This document shows positions 42,325 through 54,125 of a stretch of 64,000 bases of DNA, piece after piece. This DNA is from Mantamonas sphyraenae (Eukaryota; CRuMs; Mantamonadidae): contig JAPMXV010000016.1 of assembly GCA_026936335.1 (NCBI GenBank), positions 248,001 to 312,000 on the forward strand. The letters run 5' to 3'. The notes beneath the pieces were generated by a model. That model ran no database searches. It was not told the origin of the DNA and saw nothing but the letters and a program-made list of their open reading frames with translations. A program made the position numbers and the translations under genes. The first letter of the stretch is position 1. Each line of letters opens with the position of its first letter.

Positions 42325-45300
42325 ATGTCCCGAAGACGCGTTGCACAGTCGCCACAGGACAATGCTGTGGAGTTGACGTCTTTGGGCGCCGCGTCGTCGA
42401 CGTCGCAGCGTGGGCGCGGGCCTTCGCCTCCGCTGAGTGGGCCGTCCGGCCCGCATGACGACAGCACTCAGCACGGCCTGCTGACGGGTCGCAAGGTGGC
42501 GCCGTCCAAACAGCGTGGCAACAGTGTGGTGGAGCGCTTGGCGTATCGTTGGCGCAAGTTCATGGCCGGCTACGAGATCTCTTTGCGCTATGTGTTTCAG
42601 GAGACCAGGGTGCACAAGCGCAGCTTCTTTGTGGGCATGACCACGGTGTTTCTGGTGGTCATGTTTGTGTCGCTGCTCCAGAATGCCATCTACAAGTCGC
42701 CTCTCATCTTCATCAAGCTGTCGGAGAACAACGTGGGCGAGTACGACCTGGTAAGTGCCCGGCCGGAAAAGCAGGCGGTGGGAATCAGCGGCGCCTTTCC
42801 AGCCTTCCGACGCTCACGCCGTCCTGTCGTGCCCTTCTGTGGGTGTCTGCGTGCGCGTGCGCCGCACCCACGCGTGGCCGCGTATTGCTGCACAGCTTAT
42901 GCTGCCCGAAGTGAACAACCAAACACAGACGTTCTTTCTGAACACGTCGCAGATCGCACAGCGGCTGGCCAGCGTTCCCGAAGCCGTGGGTGTCACGCCC
43001 CGCTGGGTCCTGCAAGCTCGCGTGGCCAATCCCACCACAGGCAAGTCCACAAGCAGCATTGTGCTGGTCATTGACAGCGAGCAGGAAAAGCGCATCGGCC
43101 TGGGGCGCGGGTGGACGCGCAGACCTCTTGGCCGCGACGAAACATACATCTCGGCCAGTGTGCTGCGTCAGATCGGTGTCAAGGGAGGGGAAGGCAACCG
43201 AGTCGACCTTAACATCGATCTGCTCGGCGCCGCCGACAACCTGAACGGCTTCAGTGCGGCCGTGGGTGGCTCCACCGCAAACGACGCCGGCCGGCGCGCC
43301 CTTGCCGTGCAGCTGGCCACGGCAGCCGGGTTTAACTTTCAGGGAAACACCACCGTCAATGTCACAGGCGGGAACATCCCTGGTCTGCCGGTGCCCATCC
43401 CTGTGGGACCCACGCAGGTGACGGTGCCCAACCAAGCCATCTTTGACGCGGCCTACCCGGCCATCATCAGTGCGCTCAACCTGACCACGTCGCTGACGGT
43501 TGTGGACGGCGTCGAGCTGCCCGATGGCAAGTGGCCAACGTCCCTGGGTAACGTCGTCGTGCTGGAAGCCAAGCACGTGCTCGACACTTTGGCAGAAGCA
43601 GCCACAGCCGATCAAACGCCGGCCACACAGGCGGCGCTGGCTGCAGCTGGCTTTTCGCCGCAGCAGATACAGCAGCAGGTGAGTGCAGTCAACATCTCTG
43701 AGTTTGCCCTTTCGGTGGTGGTCATGTACCGCGACCGCGTGACGGCATACCAAAAGGCAAACACAGAGCTTGACCTGGACATGATCGACTTTACAAACAA
43801 GGTGAGCCAAGGCGTGGGCACGGACTTTCCGGTCACCTACCAGCTGCCAGTGCGCCAGGCGCTGCAAGCCACGTACTTTATCCGCTTGTTTCTGGACCAG
43901 ATCTTTACGGCGACCACGGTTCTCCTGCTCATCCTCGGCTCCATGCTGATCTACTCGCTGCTGATCTCGGACGTAGAGGAGAAAACGTACGAATACGGCA
44001 TGCTGCGTGCGTTGGGCATGAAGCACAACAACCTCGTGCAGATCCTGACCACGCAGGCGTTGTTCTTTGCCGTTCCAGCCATCAGTGCGGGCCTCCTGGT
44101 CGCCTTTCTGCTCAACCTGCCCATTGCCTCCCTCATTGGCGAGTACACGGTGCTTCCACCTGACTACACGCTGGACCCGGGCGTAGTGGCGCTCGCCTTT
44201 ATTCTGGGCATTTTCATGCCCATCTTGTCCAACATCGCACCGATCCAACGGGCGCTGGGCAAGACCCTGCGCGATGCCCTCGACTTGTACCACCAAACAG
44301 TGAATGACAGCCGCGTGACAGTCATCAAGCTCGAGGAGATGGGCATTTCGCCGTGGCAAACTTCCATGAGCGTGCTCATGATTGTCATTGGCTTTGTCGT
44401 CTACTACGTGATCCCGTTTTCGTTCATTTTCAACAACCTGCCCTTGTTTCTGACCATCCTCAATGCCATCCTGCTGGGAATGCTGCTGGGATTGAGCCTT
44501 GTGGCTGTCAACTTGCAGCCGATTCTGGAACGCGGCATCGTGAAGCTCATGCTTTGGGGCCGTTACGAGAGCCTGGGCAAGCTGGTCACCAAGAACCTGG
44601 GAGGCCACAGGCAGCGCAACCTGAAGACGGCGCTGATGTTTACGACAGCGCTTGCGTTTATCGTCTTTGCGGCGGCCATGTTTTCGCTGCAGGCGGTGAC
44701 CATCCGCGACAACGTACAACAGGCCTTTGGGGCCGACTTGGTCGTGCAGGCTCCCAGTTGGGACCAGCCGCTCAACTACGAGGGCCTGAAGAGCTACATG
44801 GAGTCGCGCCTCGGCGACAGCAGCGAGAACGTGCTCAAGCGCTACACCTTTGTGACGTTTCCGGTGACGAGCGCGCCTCTGATCACACAATCGGTGATTG
44901 GCAACCTAGCAGGGTACGGAGATGCAAATGTGCGCGTGTACGGACTGGAGCGCGAGTATCTGGCGGCGACGTACCAGCAGTTTTACCTGCCTGTGCGTGT
45001 GGATCCGTCGTTCCGGTACCAGCTGACGTCGTCGCTGCAACCGGACGTGATCAAAAGCCTGTACGACGACGCAGGCAAAGCCAAGCCAGAGGGCAATCTG
45101 GACAAGCCCGACGTGGACGTGGTGCTGGGCTACCGCGAGGGCAACCGTGGCGAGGGGCCGCGGCTGGCAGGGAACATCACAACGGAACAAGCGTACAACC
45201 AGTACTACGACGTGGTAGTGTCCGAGTCGTTGCGTCTGTCGCAATCGCTGGGCATCAGAGAGCCGTGCAAGGTGATTATCAAGGCGGCCAAGGACAAAGA

Positions 45301-46060
45301 GTCTGCTCAGTTGCACTCTTTGTCGCTGATCCGCGGCATGATGCAAAAGGTGCCCGGGTTCTCGTTTACGTCGTACCGAGGCTTTGGCGGCAGCTCTCCC
45401 GTGCTGGTGACGCTGGACAACTACCAGGACATGCTGAACTGGGCGCAGTCGCGCGTGAACAGCACCAACAGCACAGCGGGCCCCACCGAGAACTACCCTG
45501 TTCGCTACGAGCGGTTGCTGATCAAGATGCAGGACAACACGACGTTGTTTGAGCGTGAGAGCATCGCCAACGGCGTGCGCAACTTTCTGCCGTCAGACCA
45601 GTACCAGGTGCTGGACACGGCATCGCTGGTGGACACAACCAAACTGGCCACGGATCTGATCCTGGTGTTTTTCAATCTGGTGGCAGTGATTGCGTCTGTG
45701 TTGTGCTTTTTCATGTTGTGGCTGTCGTTTACAGCAAATGTCAAGGAGAACAGCTGGGAGTTTGGCGTGCTGCGCAGCATCGGGTTGAATTCGAACCAGG
45801 TGTTGCTCATGTATGTGTTTGAAGCGCTGGCACTGATTATTGCGTCTGTTCTGATGGGCAGTGTGATTGGCATTGCGATTGCCATCACGCTGACGCTGCA
45901 GTTCAACCTGTTTACTGAGATGCCGTTTGTGTTTGTGTTTCCATACACGCTGTTCTTCAGCGTCGTGACCATGAGTGTCATTGTGGCGGTCATTGGCTCG
46001 TGGCTGCCGGCGAGGAAGTTTAACCGCAAGCAGATTGCGCTGATTCTGCGCGGCAACTAG
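42325..46060 (+). CDS. Large FtsX/MacB-type permease, two exons
   Basis: Exon 1 is 42325-42750, exon 2 is 42896-46060; the 145-nt intron (GTAAGT...CACAG) joins VGEYDL to LMLPEVNNQ in phase 0. The protein is 1196 aa. An N-terminal TM (~residues 100-122) is followed by a large extracytoplasmic domain and two FtsX-like permease blocks. The first, from ~470, has YFIRLFLDQIFTATTVLLL and the coupling-type motif EKTYEYGMLRALGMK. The second, from ~1065, has KENSWEFGVLRSIGLNSNQV. Additional TMs lie at ~530-650 and ~730. This is a duplicated FtsX arrangement, as in eukaryotic relatives of the LolE/MacB/FtsX family. No ATPase domain is fused or adjacent. Start 42325 is the first in-frame ATG. The presence of a clean intron argues against bacterial contamination. 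The substrate is unknown. Confidence 0.83.
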
Positions 46061-46103
46061 GACATGAGGTGGAGAGAGAGAGGAATGGGCATGAATGTTT
46101 TTC

Positions 46104-46140
46104 AAAACAGCTGTTTTTTGTTTTGGCGGCTCTTGCCGCC
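46104..46140. terminator. Palindrome plus GC hairpin between convergent genes
   Basis: A perfect 14-bp palindrome AAAACAGCTGTTTT (46104-46117) is followed by T-rich sequence and then GGCGGCTCTTGCCGCC (46125-46140), a 6-bp stem with TCTT loop. The element sits in the 129-bp space between the stops of the permease and ferlin genes, the AT-richest spot nearby. A 3'-end processing or bidirectional termination role is inference from position. Confidence 0.4.
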
Positions 46141-46189
46141 CCCCAGGGGTGCCGATGATCGATGATGCACACACTGCACACAGGTGCAT

Positions 46190-49100
46190 TCAGCCCATCC
46201 AAGCAAGCATGTCTCCTGTGGTGGGGAGGTGGCCTGCTGCGCCGTCGACTACAGGTGGCGGCGGACCGCCCGACCCGCTAGGTGCAGGGGCGCCGGAGCC
46301 ACTTGGAGCAGGGCCGCCTGAGCCGCTAGGAGCGGGCGAGCTGCTTGCGCTGCTGCCGCCTCCGAGGATGCCGCCAAAGTTGCCGACGGCACCCGAGGCA
46401 CTGAGGAGGGGCATGACGACAAAGAAAAAGATGGCGCCAAGGAGGCCGAGGACGAGGATTCCGATGAGAAGCCACTTGTTGTCTGCGAAAAAGTTGCCAA
46501 ACTTGCCACCCAGGTTCCACGGGGCGGGCGGGCGAGGCGGTTCCTCGAGGAATGGGTGCTGGTTGGGCTCGTCGCGGCCCATGCCGGCGTCCATCTTTTT
46601 GCCGCCAGCCTTGGTCATCCAGTAGAGGGAAACTTCGATTTGGGCGCGGATCATGGGGTCTTTGTGCACGGGGTGGGTCATGTCCAGGCGGGAGGTGAGG
46701 GGCTTGCACTCGGCGTACTTTTCGCCACCGGGCATGCCCTTGGGGAAGGTCTGCTCGCCTTGGATCTTGCCGGCTTTCTTGAGGAAGCCCTTGAGGTTGA
46801 GATTGACCTCTGCGAGGGCGTCGTTGGGAGAGATGAGGCCGCGGTCCCAGAGCTGGAGGAGCATGCGATGGGGCTCGCTCTCCTCGAGGGGCAGGTCCAT
46901 GTCGACGAGCTTGCGCCAGTTGAAGCGGCCCTCGTGGTCGTCACTGTTCCAGTGGGTGTCTGTCTCGAGGAGCTCGCGCGTCTTTTGGTCGCCAAACTGG
47001 GAGCTGACCATAAAGTCACCCTTGTTTGCGTTGGCCGGGTACTCGGCGTTGTAGACATTCCAGACAATGAGGCGCATCTGGAAGGGCTTGGGCGGCGGGG
47101 GCTTGATGTTATCGGGCGGGTGTGCGCGAGCGTAGGCGACGTCGAGGATTTCGACGCGCATCTCGACCTTGCCCTGGGGTAGCTGTGAGGAGGGGCTCCA
47201 CAGGGTTCGATACTCAATGGGCTTGAGTTCCTCTGCGTTCCAGCGCTGGTTGTAGTGACGCATTTCGAGGTCGACGACGGTCTCGCCGATGAGCTCATCG
47301 GCAAAGACGACGTTGTACTCGTAGAGCTGGACGCGAAGGTCTGCGTCGCCGGGCAGTTCTGCGCGTACCTCGTAGCACTCGTAGAACTTGGGCTTGCGAG
47401 TCTTTTCCTCGGTGCGGTGGTGGACGCCGCTTGCGGTGAAGGACGGGTCCCAGTCGCCGGTGGTGACCATAGGGTAGATGATGGCAGAGCGAGACATCTG
47501 GAGGGCGCGGTAGACGTAGACGCGGATGACCTTGAGGGTAGGTTCCATGTCGTTTTGGAGGGTTGCGCTGAGCTCCTGGTCGTAGGCCTTTTGGAGAGGG
47601 TTGAGATCCTTGGCGATGCGGCGCTTGTAGTCCTCCTTGTCCTCGTCCTGTTCGCGAGGGGTATCGCGGAAGTAGGACGGGGTGGGAAGGAGGTCTGCTG
47701 GGATGCTGTCGGCGTCAAAGATCTGGATCTTCATCTTGATCTTGCCCGAGACGTTGGGACGGGTGCCGAGGCCGGCTCCCCTGTACAGGTTGAACGTCTT
47801 GAAGGGCACTTCTGTGCTGAGCGGATCGGGTTTCATGACCTTTGTGAGCTCGAGCTCGACGGGGTAGCGGTCGGGTTCCTTTTGCTTCTGGGCGTCGTCC
47901 TCGTCACCGGGCATGCGAGTTTCCTGGACGTCGGGCATGGTGCGCACACCCTTGCGCTTGCCGGCAGGCGGTGTTTCAAAGGCCCAGTTGTCCATTTCGA
48001 GGGAGTTGATGGACTCGACGTCGACCGGGATGGAGTCACCGTAGCTGACCTTTTTCGCTTCGTCCTTCTCGTGGCTCTCGACCAGGGAGGCGAGGAGCGG
48101 GTCGTCGCTCTTGCTGACCTTTGTGTTGCCAGTGGGGAGGACCTCTGGGTTTGGGACGCCGTCGAGGTCGACGTCTGGCCAGGTGTCGACGGGAAGGAAG
48201 CGCTGGAGCGGGATGGAGGTGACACCGATGAGGGGCTGCATCATGCCTCGGTCGTCGTAGACGCGAATGGTGAGGGCGGGTGTGTAGAGGTCGTCGAGGG
48301 GCAGGAGTTCGCGGAGGTGGACGACCTTGAGGTGGTTGACGTTGACGCCGTCGTCGTCTTCTTCGTCAAGAGTGACAGTTTGGGCGTTGCTCATGTCACC
48401 TGTGTCGAGCATGATGTAGGGTTTCTTGCAGCCGCTGAACATGTAGGGCATGAGAGAGCGGAGGCCAAGGATGTCGACGCGGATGTAGCAGAACTTGCCG
48501 TTGGGCATCTGGATGTCGTCTGCATGCTTGGTGGCCTGGAGGGAGGAGGTGGGAGCAGCGGCGGCGGCGGCGGCAGCTGCGGAGGAGGAGGAGGAGGAGG
48601 AGGAGCCTACGCCTGCAGCGGAGGCGTCTGTGGATGAGGCGCCAGCTTCTGCGTCGTCGAGGGCGTCCGGGACGTGGTCCTGGAGCTGGAAGGAGGCGAG
48701 AATGGCACCGTTGTTGTCGTCGAGGCGGCCACTGTCGCGGTAGCACTTGTACCACTTGGGGAAGCCTGCACGGCGCTTGAGTTCTGTGACGGGCACCTCT
48801 GTGCGGCAGAGGTAGTGGTTACCGCCCTCGAGCAAATCGCCGTAGTCCATGACACGGACGGTGATGAGCGGGGCGAGGGACTTGTCGACGGGGAGTTTGG
48901 CCTGGATGGTGAGCTTCTGGTACCACTGCGGGTAGTTTGTCATGTTCTTGTGCCTGCTGGGGGTGGCCTTGTAGGGACCGCAGCGGAGTTCGATGAAGGG
49001 GTCGGAAGTGCCTGTGGGGTCGTAGGCGGGAAGGTCACGTCCCTGGTAGAGGTTCATGATGATGTTGCAGGCACGCTGTGCAGGGGCGGCAAACGGGACG

Positions 49101-51032
49101 CGACCGGGAGAGTCTGCGGCCTTGCCGGCGAGCATTTTGAAGAGGACAAAGCCCGACGACTGGCCAGACTCTGCGTCCTGGAGGCCGTTGACCGGGTCTG
49201 GCTTGAGGGCGACCCAGCTGGGCTTTGCATCCCAGGTCATGGCGTCGGCAAAGTTGTAGTTGACGTATCCGACACGGTAGCCCTCGCCGATGCCAAGCTT
49301 GGGCTTGGCCCACATGTTGACGATGATGTCGGGCACGTAGCGGATGTCCTTGGGCCAGGAGTGGACGATTTCGTCGAGGGCCTTGTCAAAGGTGACGACC
49401 TCGCCGACGGCGGGGCGGGCAGCGCTCTTGTAGGAGTAAGGGCCCCAGCAGATTTCGATTTGGTAGTTGTAAAGGAGGGAGTCTGGGAGGTCTGAGGCGT
49501 TGAAGAGGTCAAAGTAGATGTGGTACTCCTCCTCTTCGGGCTCTGCGGCAGGGTTGATGGCGGCGGTTGCGGCAATGGCCAGCTCAGGCTCGACCATCTC
49601 TGCCTCGAGGCGAAGGAGAATGCGACCGACAAAGTTTGTGCGTTCTGCGTACTTGCCCTTGGAAAAATAGCCTTCGCCGGCTGCAGGGGGGATGCCGTAG
49701 AGGTTGAGCCATCCGGGGCCCCAGGGGTTGTTGCGGATGTCTGTAAACTTGAACTGGGCACGTGTGACTTCTGCAGAGCCGAGGACGTCTTTGTCGTAGA
49801 GGATGACGTCGATGTTGTTGCTCATGTTTGGGGTGACGACGGGGACGCGGACCTCTTCGTCAAAGGTGGGTTCCTGGTTGTTCTTTTCGACGCGTGTGGA
49901 GACCTCTGGGTTGCCAGCAAACTGGACGGCGACAAAGGGGTCGATGGTGCCGATCCAGTCTGTTTTGGGAAGGTTTTCGGCGCGATAGACGCGGACTTTG
50001 AGGAGGTAGTGGGTTTCCTCGAGGTTTGGAGGTTTGAGTACCTGGAGGGGGGGAGGGGGGGGGGGGTTAGTGAGGGAAGGGGGGTTGGAGGGGGGGAGGG
50101 GGGAGTGAGGGGGGTGGGGGTGAGTGGGGGGAGGGGAAGGGGGAGGGGGTGCGAATCTGGGGGTTGGGATTGGGGTCGGGGTCGAGCTTCATCTGGGGGA
50201 CTGTGCATGTGCTTACCAGAGATGCAAGGTCGTCGCCTTCGCCGTCTTCGTCGTCTTCTTCATCCTCGTCGTGGACGACGGGGCTCTCGCCGGGCTTGAC
50301 GATGGTGATGGAGAGCTTGAGGTAGCCGCGAGATCCGGGACCGGCCTCGGTGTTGGTGAGCATGACCCACTGCTTCCAGTACTCGTGGTTCTTGTTTGCA
50401 TAGATGGAGGCGCAGTCAAACTGGTACTGGCCTGAGAGAGCGCGGATGCGCAGGGTAGGGTGGGGTAGGCGAGGACGCAGGGTGAGTGATGGAGGCAGGC
50501 GGGGAAGGGACAGGTCAGGCGTCGGGGGCGGAGCCGATTTCCCTCTGAAAAGGGAATTGTGGCGCGCACAAAGAGAAAGGCAGCAGGTGGACTTGGGGAT
50601 GGCAAGGAGGCGGATGGGTAGGCATACCAATGAGGACGTTTGTAAAGATGGTGTTTGTGTCAAAGACCTTGATGGTGACCTTTGCAGCGTCAAACTCGCT
50701 GGGGTGGAGGCGGAGGTTGTTGAAGCTCTGCTGAGAGTTCCACATGGGGCTGGTGGTCTTCTTGAGGATTTCTGTGTACACCTTTTGGCCAGCAATGTCG
50801 ACTTCGACCATGGGGTCCATGGTGCTCTCCCCCTCCCTGCGATTGAGGAAAGCAGGAGCAGCAGGCATGCGGGTGGGCGGGAAAGGGACGGGTGAGCGCA
50901 TGTCAGGGATTGAAGGGGAGGAACGCGGGGCTGGGAGGAGAACGGGAGGGCGGGCACGTACGCAGGTACGAGCTCGCGGGCCTCGATGATCTCCACAAAC
51001 GCGCCGTACTGGAAACGGCCGCTCTCGTCCAT
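46190..51032 (-). CDS. Ferlin-family multi-C2 membrane protein, four exons
   Basis: Ferlins are tail-anchored multi-C2 proteins acting in calcium-regulated membrane fusion and repair. Exons are 50962-51032, 50628-50836, 50217-50431 and 46190-50041; introns of 125, 196 and 175 nt (GTACGT, GTATGC and GTAAGC donors) keep the frame. The protein is 1448 aa. Six or seven C2 domains can be seen: residues ~5-115 (VEVDIAGQKVYTEI, IKVFDTNTIFTNVLIG), ~170-310 (LKVRVYRAENLPKTDWIGTI, VILYDKDVLG), and later ones near NLYQGRDLPAYDPTG, RVYVYRALQMSRS and LIVWNVYNAEYP. The single TM (LLIGILVLGLLGAIFFFVVM) lies at ~1350-1372. A Ser/Pro/Gly repeat tail (SGSGGPAPSG) of ~70 residues follows it, longer than the short luminal tails of animal ferlins. 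It is divergent to the SAPS gene by 77 bp. Confidence 0.88.
48543..48612. repeat. Ala and Ser codon runs inside the ferlin gene
   Basis: Adjacent ggc/gca and gga triplet runs on the plus strand encode a Ser run followed by an Ala run on the coding strand (minus). They form a low-complexity linker between C2 domains. Confidence 0.85.
50042..50165. repeat. G-tract-rich, homopurine-biased intronic segment
   Basis: Most of ferlin intron 3 is runs of 3-12 G broken by single A/T on the plus strand, so the pre-mRNA strand is C-rich. It contains many GGG tracts close enough to form G-quadruplexes on the non-transcribed strand and an H-DNA-type purine/pyrimidine mirror. It also forms the long polypyrimidine tract before the acceptor TCCAG. 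Confidence 0.85.
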
Positions 51033-51109
51033 GGGTGCGTGTGTGGGGCGTGTGTGTGGTGGCGCCGGGGCGGGCGATGGGCAGGCCAACCAAAGTCGCG
51101 CAGTGAAGG
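51033..51109. promoter_or_regulatory. Shared divergent promoter, ferlin / SAPS gene
   Basis: There are 77 bp between divergent start codons at 51032 (minus) and 51110 (plus), with tgtgtgtgg-type sequence. No TATA element was seen. Confidence 0.5.
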
Positions 51110-54085
51110 ATGTCTTTTTGGCGCTTTGGGTTTCAGAAGGCCTCTCCCATCGATGCGATGCTGGAGAAGGAGGACGTGACTCTGGAAGACCTGTTTGAAG
51201 AGGACGATCTGCTTCAGGAGGTGAAAACACACAACAAGAACCTCGTGACATTGTACGTTGATGGAGAGAGTGAGTGGGAAGGGCAGTGGGTGGGTGGGTA
51301 GGTGGATGGATGGATGAGTGGATGGGTGGGTGGGTGAGAGGAGAGGGAGTTGGGGTGGGGCTGCGCGGCAAGAGAGGAGGCCGCGCGTTTTTCGTCCGGA
51401 GAGGGTGCACGCGCAGTGGACGGGCGCCGCAGGAACGGTGCAGGTGCATGCAAGAGAGGACGGAGAGGGTGAGAATGGAGAGAGACAGGGTGGGAGTTGG
51501 GCAGGGGCGAGGAAACATGTCGCACAGGATGCAGCGGGTGCGGAGAGGAGAGGCGGGAGACGGTTTTGCGTGTTGGGGAGAAAATGGCCCTCCCAGGCAG
51601 AGGAGGAGCTTTTTCGGAAGGGCCGGAGGGTTGGCGAGGGCGAGCCGTAAAGAGGAGAAGGGCAAGGGTGCATGGACACTGACACGGATGGGCGTGGGAC
51701 GCATGCAGTTTGACGCGGGAAGAGAACATGGGAAAGATCCTGCGGTACATTGTAGAGGCGCCGAGCGAAGATCAGCTGAATGCATCTGCTCAGCTGACGG
51801 AGGAGGACGTAGGGACGAGCGAGGGGCCAGGAACAGACGGGGCAGAGGAAGGGGCAAGCAGCAGCTCTGGAGAAGCAGAGAGTGCAGCAGACGAAGATGA
51901 GAGCGGTGAAAAGGAGGCCAAGGTGGAGGATGGAAGCGGGCCAAGCGAGGGCGGCGAGGAGGGTGGTGAGGAGAAGCAGGAGGGTGGTGAGGATGGTGGT
52001 GAGGAGGGCGGCGTGGATGGTGGTGAGGCGGAAGAGGCGGGGGCGGCGCCAATGAGTGAGTACGACCGGATCCAGATGCTGATGCGGTACTCGTTTTTGT
52101 CTGTGGAGATTGTAAAGTGCGAGGTGTGGTCGATCCTGGACACGATTATCCGGTCGAACGAGCACCTGGACCTGCTGCTTTCGTTCCTGGACTACGAGCC
52201 GCCGCTGAGCGAGCTGCAGGCTAATTATTGCTGCTCTGTGCTGTCGCTGCTGCTGAACAAGAAGCCGTACCTGCTGGTGGCCAAGTGCCAGTCGACGGAA
52301 AACCTGGTGCACAACCTGGTGAAGCACTTTGGCACGTATGCAGTCATGGAGCTGACAACGAAGCTGGTGTCGTGCGAAGACTACTCGTCGGAGTGGATGT
52401 TTGACGACGACCTGTGCGGCGAGCTGGTGGCAGCGTTGAACACGGAGAACCCGAGCGTGGACTTGGTGGAGAATGTGGCGCAGGCGCTGAACGACATTGT
52501 GTTGTTTGGCACGCAGGTGGCTAGTTCGTCGCAGGCGACGATTCTCCAGCAATTTCAGGACGTTCCGTTTGTGGACTCGCTCGTGGAGGCGTTGCTTCAT
52601 GATGTGAGTTTGGGTTGTAGGGTGGGAGGAGGGGAGGAGGAGGGGGGGAGGATGAGGACGCTTGCTTACACACAATCACAATCACAGTACTGCGTGGCAC
52701 CGGGATTCAAAGTGCTCGACACGCTGGTGCGCAACACGGTGAACGACTTTCCAGAGGCGCAGGACGAGCTGGACGACTGCCCTGCTGTGATCCAGGCCAT
52801 TGTGAAGCGGTTCGAGAGGCTGCATGCGCTGTTGATGACGCCAAGCCCGATGGCGACGCTGAAGACGACGTTTGGCGTGCTGTCGCCTCCGCTGGGCTCG
52901 CAGCGCTTGGAGGTGATCCAGTTCTTTTTGAACATGTTCCGCACACATTTTCATGTGGTGGACGAGCAGCTGGTGCAGTACAAGGTGATGCAGTCGCTGC
53001 TGGATTTGTTTTTCCAGTACGAGTGGAACAACGCGCTGCATCTCAAGGTGTGCGGTATGGTCGAGGAGGTGCTCGAGGCAGAACACACGCCGGAGCTGCG
53101 CAGCACGTTGATGGTCGAGTGTCGTTTGCTGGACAGGCTGTTGGAGGGAGTGGAGAAGAATGCGAAAGCGACGTGAGTTGAGGAGGGGAAACGGGGGGGG
53201 GAAGGGAACAAGGGGAGGTGGGGGGAAGGGAACAAGGGTGGTGTGTTGAGGACTAACACGTGACGGGTGGTCGTGGCGCACCGCGCGACTCAACACAGCG
53301 AGCGCGGACCTGGGTACTCGCTGGGGTACATGGGCTTTGTGCACAGCATGTCGATGACGGTGATGCACGCTCGCTCGCATCATCCAGAGGTGAGCGCAGT
53401 GGTGGATAGCCATGACGGTTGGCTGGAGTACGCCGAGACGACGCTGAAGGAAAAGGAGGAGGAGGAGGGCAAACAGCTGGGAGGGTTCAAGCCGATGGGC
53501 GAACATGAAGACGAGGAGGAGGAGGATGATCTGCACCACATGGGCATCGCGGGCAACCCGATGGCGTTCCAACAACAGTTTGCCAACTTTACAGACAGCT
53601 TCGACGACGACAACGAGGACAGCGGGCGGCTGATCATCATCGACGACAACGACGACTTTGCAGACGAGGAGGAGGAAGAAGAGGATGAGGAGACGGGAGT
53701 GGTCGTGCCGAGCGGACAGCAGGCGCAGGACGAGGACGACGAGGCAGACTTTGAAGCGCTGGTCGCAAGCCGCGCGTCGGCGTACGCAGCAGCAGATGCA
53801 GAAGAGGACGGCGAAGGTGCAGATGCAGCCAACAGCAGCTTCGACGACATGCAAAACAGCGCTGGCGAGATGAACTTTGCCAACTTTGACTCGATGGACG
53901 CGTTTGACGCAGACGAAATGGTGACCATGAGCCCCGAGCAGGCGCAAGGCGAAGGCGACGGGTTTGAAAACACCTTTGAGGCCGACTTTGGCGAGTTTGT
54001 GTCTGCCGAGGACCTGCCGCCCACCGAGTCGATGGAGGCCATCGACGGGAGTGTGGATGTGAGGGAGGATGAAGAGGAGGGGTGA
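51110..54085 (+). CDS. SAPS-domain regulatory subunit of PP6/Sit4 phosphatase, four exons
   Basis: SAPS proteins (PPP6R in animals, Sap proteins in yeast) are regulatory subunits of PP6/Sit4-type phosphatases. Exons are 51110-51252, 51709-52603, 52688-53172 and 53299-54085; introns are 456, 84 and 126 nt. The protein is 769 aa. The start MSFWRFGF...ASPIDAMLEKEDVTLEDL matches the family N-terminus closely, and the first junction gives NLVTFLTREENMGKILRYIVEAPSED. The SAPS helical core continues (SILDTIIRSNEHLDLLLSFL, YEPPLSELQANYCCSVLS, GPGYSLGYMGFVHSMSM). An acidic Gly/Glu-rich insert of about 105 residues (~75-180) interrupts the N-terminal SAPS core. The C-terminal ~230 residues are acidic with Phe-Asp/Asn-Phe motifs. 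The 84-nt intron lacks stops and could be retained. Confidence 0.92.
51253..51708 (+). other. 456-nt intron 1 of the SAPS gene
   Basis: Donor GTACGT, acceptor GCATGCAG. It contains a tgga/tggg-rich minisatellite-like stretch (about 51287-51335) on the plus strand and a purine-rich remainder. No gene was recognised; open frames here on both strands are low complexity. Confidence 0.75.
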
Positions 54086-54125
54086 GGGATGATGAATGGA
54101 GGATGGTCGTGCCATGTTGGACAGT

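Noticed and set aside
42785-44890. 701-codon minus-strand open frame opposite the permease
   Set aside because: His/Gln/Arg-rich shadow of a GC-rich coding strand; the plus strand has clear TMs and FtsX motifs.
42325-46060. Bacterial contamination because of the FtsX-type permease
   Set aside because: The gene has a consensus GT-AG intron restoring frame, eukaryote-like spacing and the same base composition as its neighbours.
50067-52675. Long minus-strand open frames upstream of the ferlin start
   Set aside because: Pro/Ser/His-rich low complexity opposite the SAPS gene; only the segments matching ferlin exons are real.
52682-54115. 477-codon minus-strand open frame opposite the SAPS gene
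   Set aside because: Leu/His-rich shadow; the sense strand matches SAPS across splice junctions.
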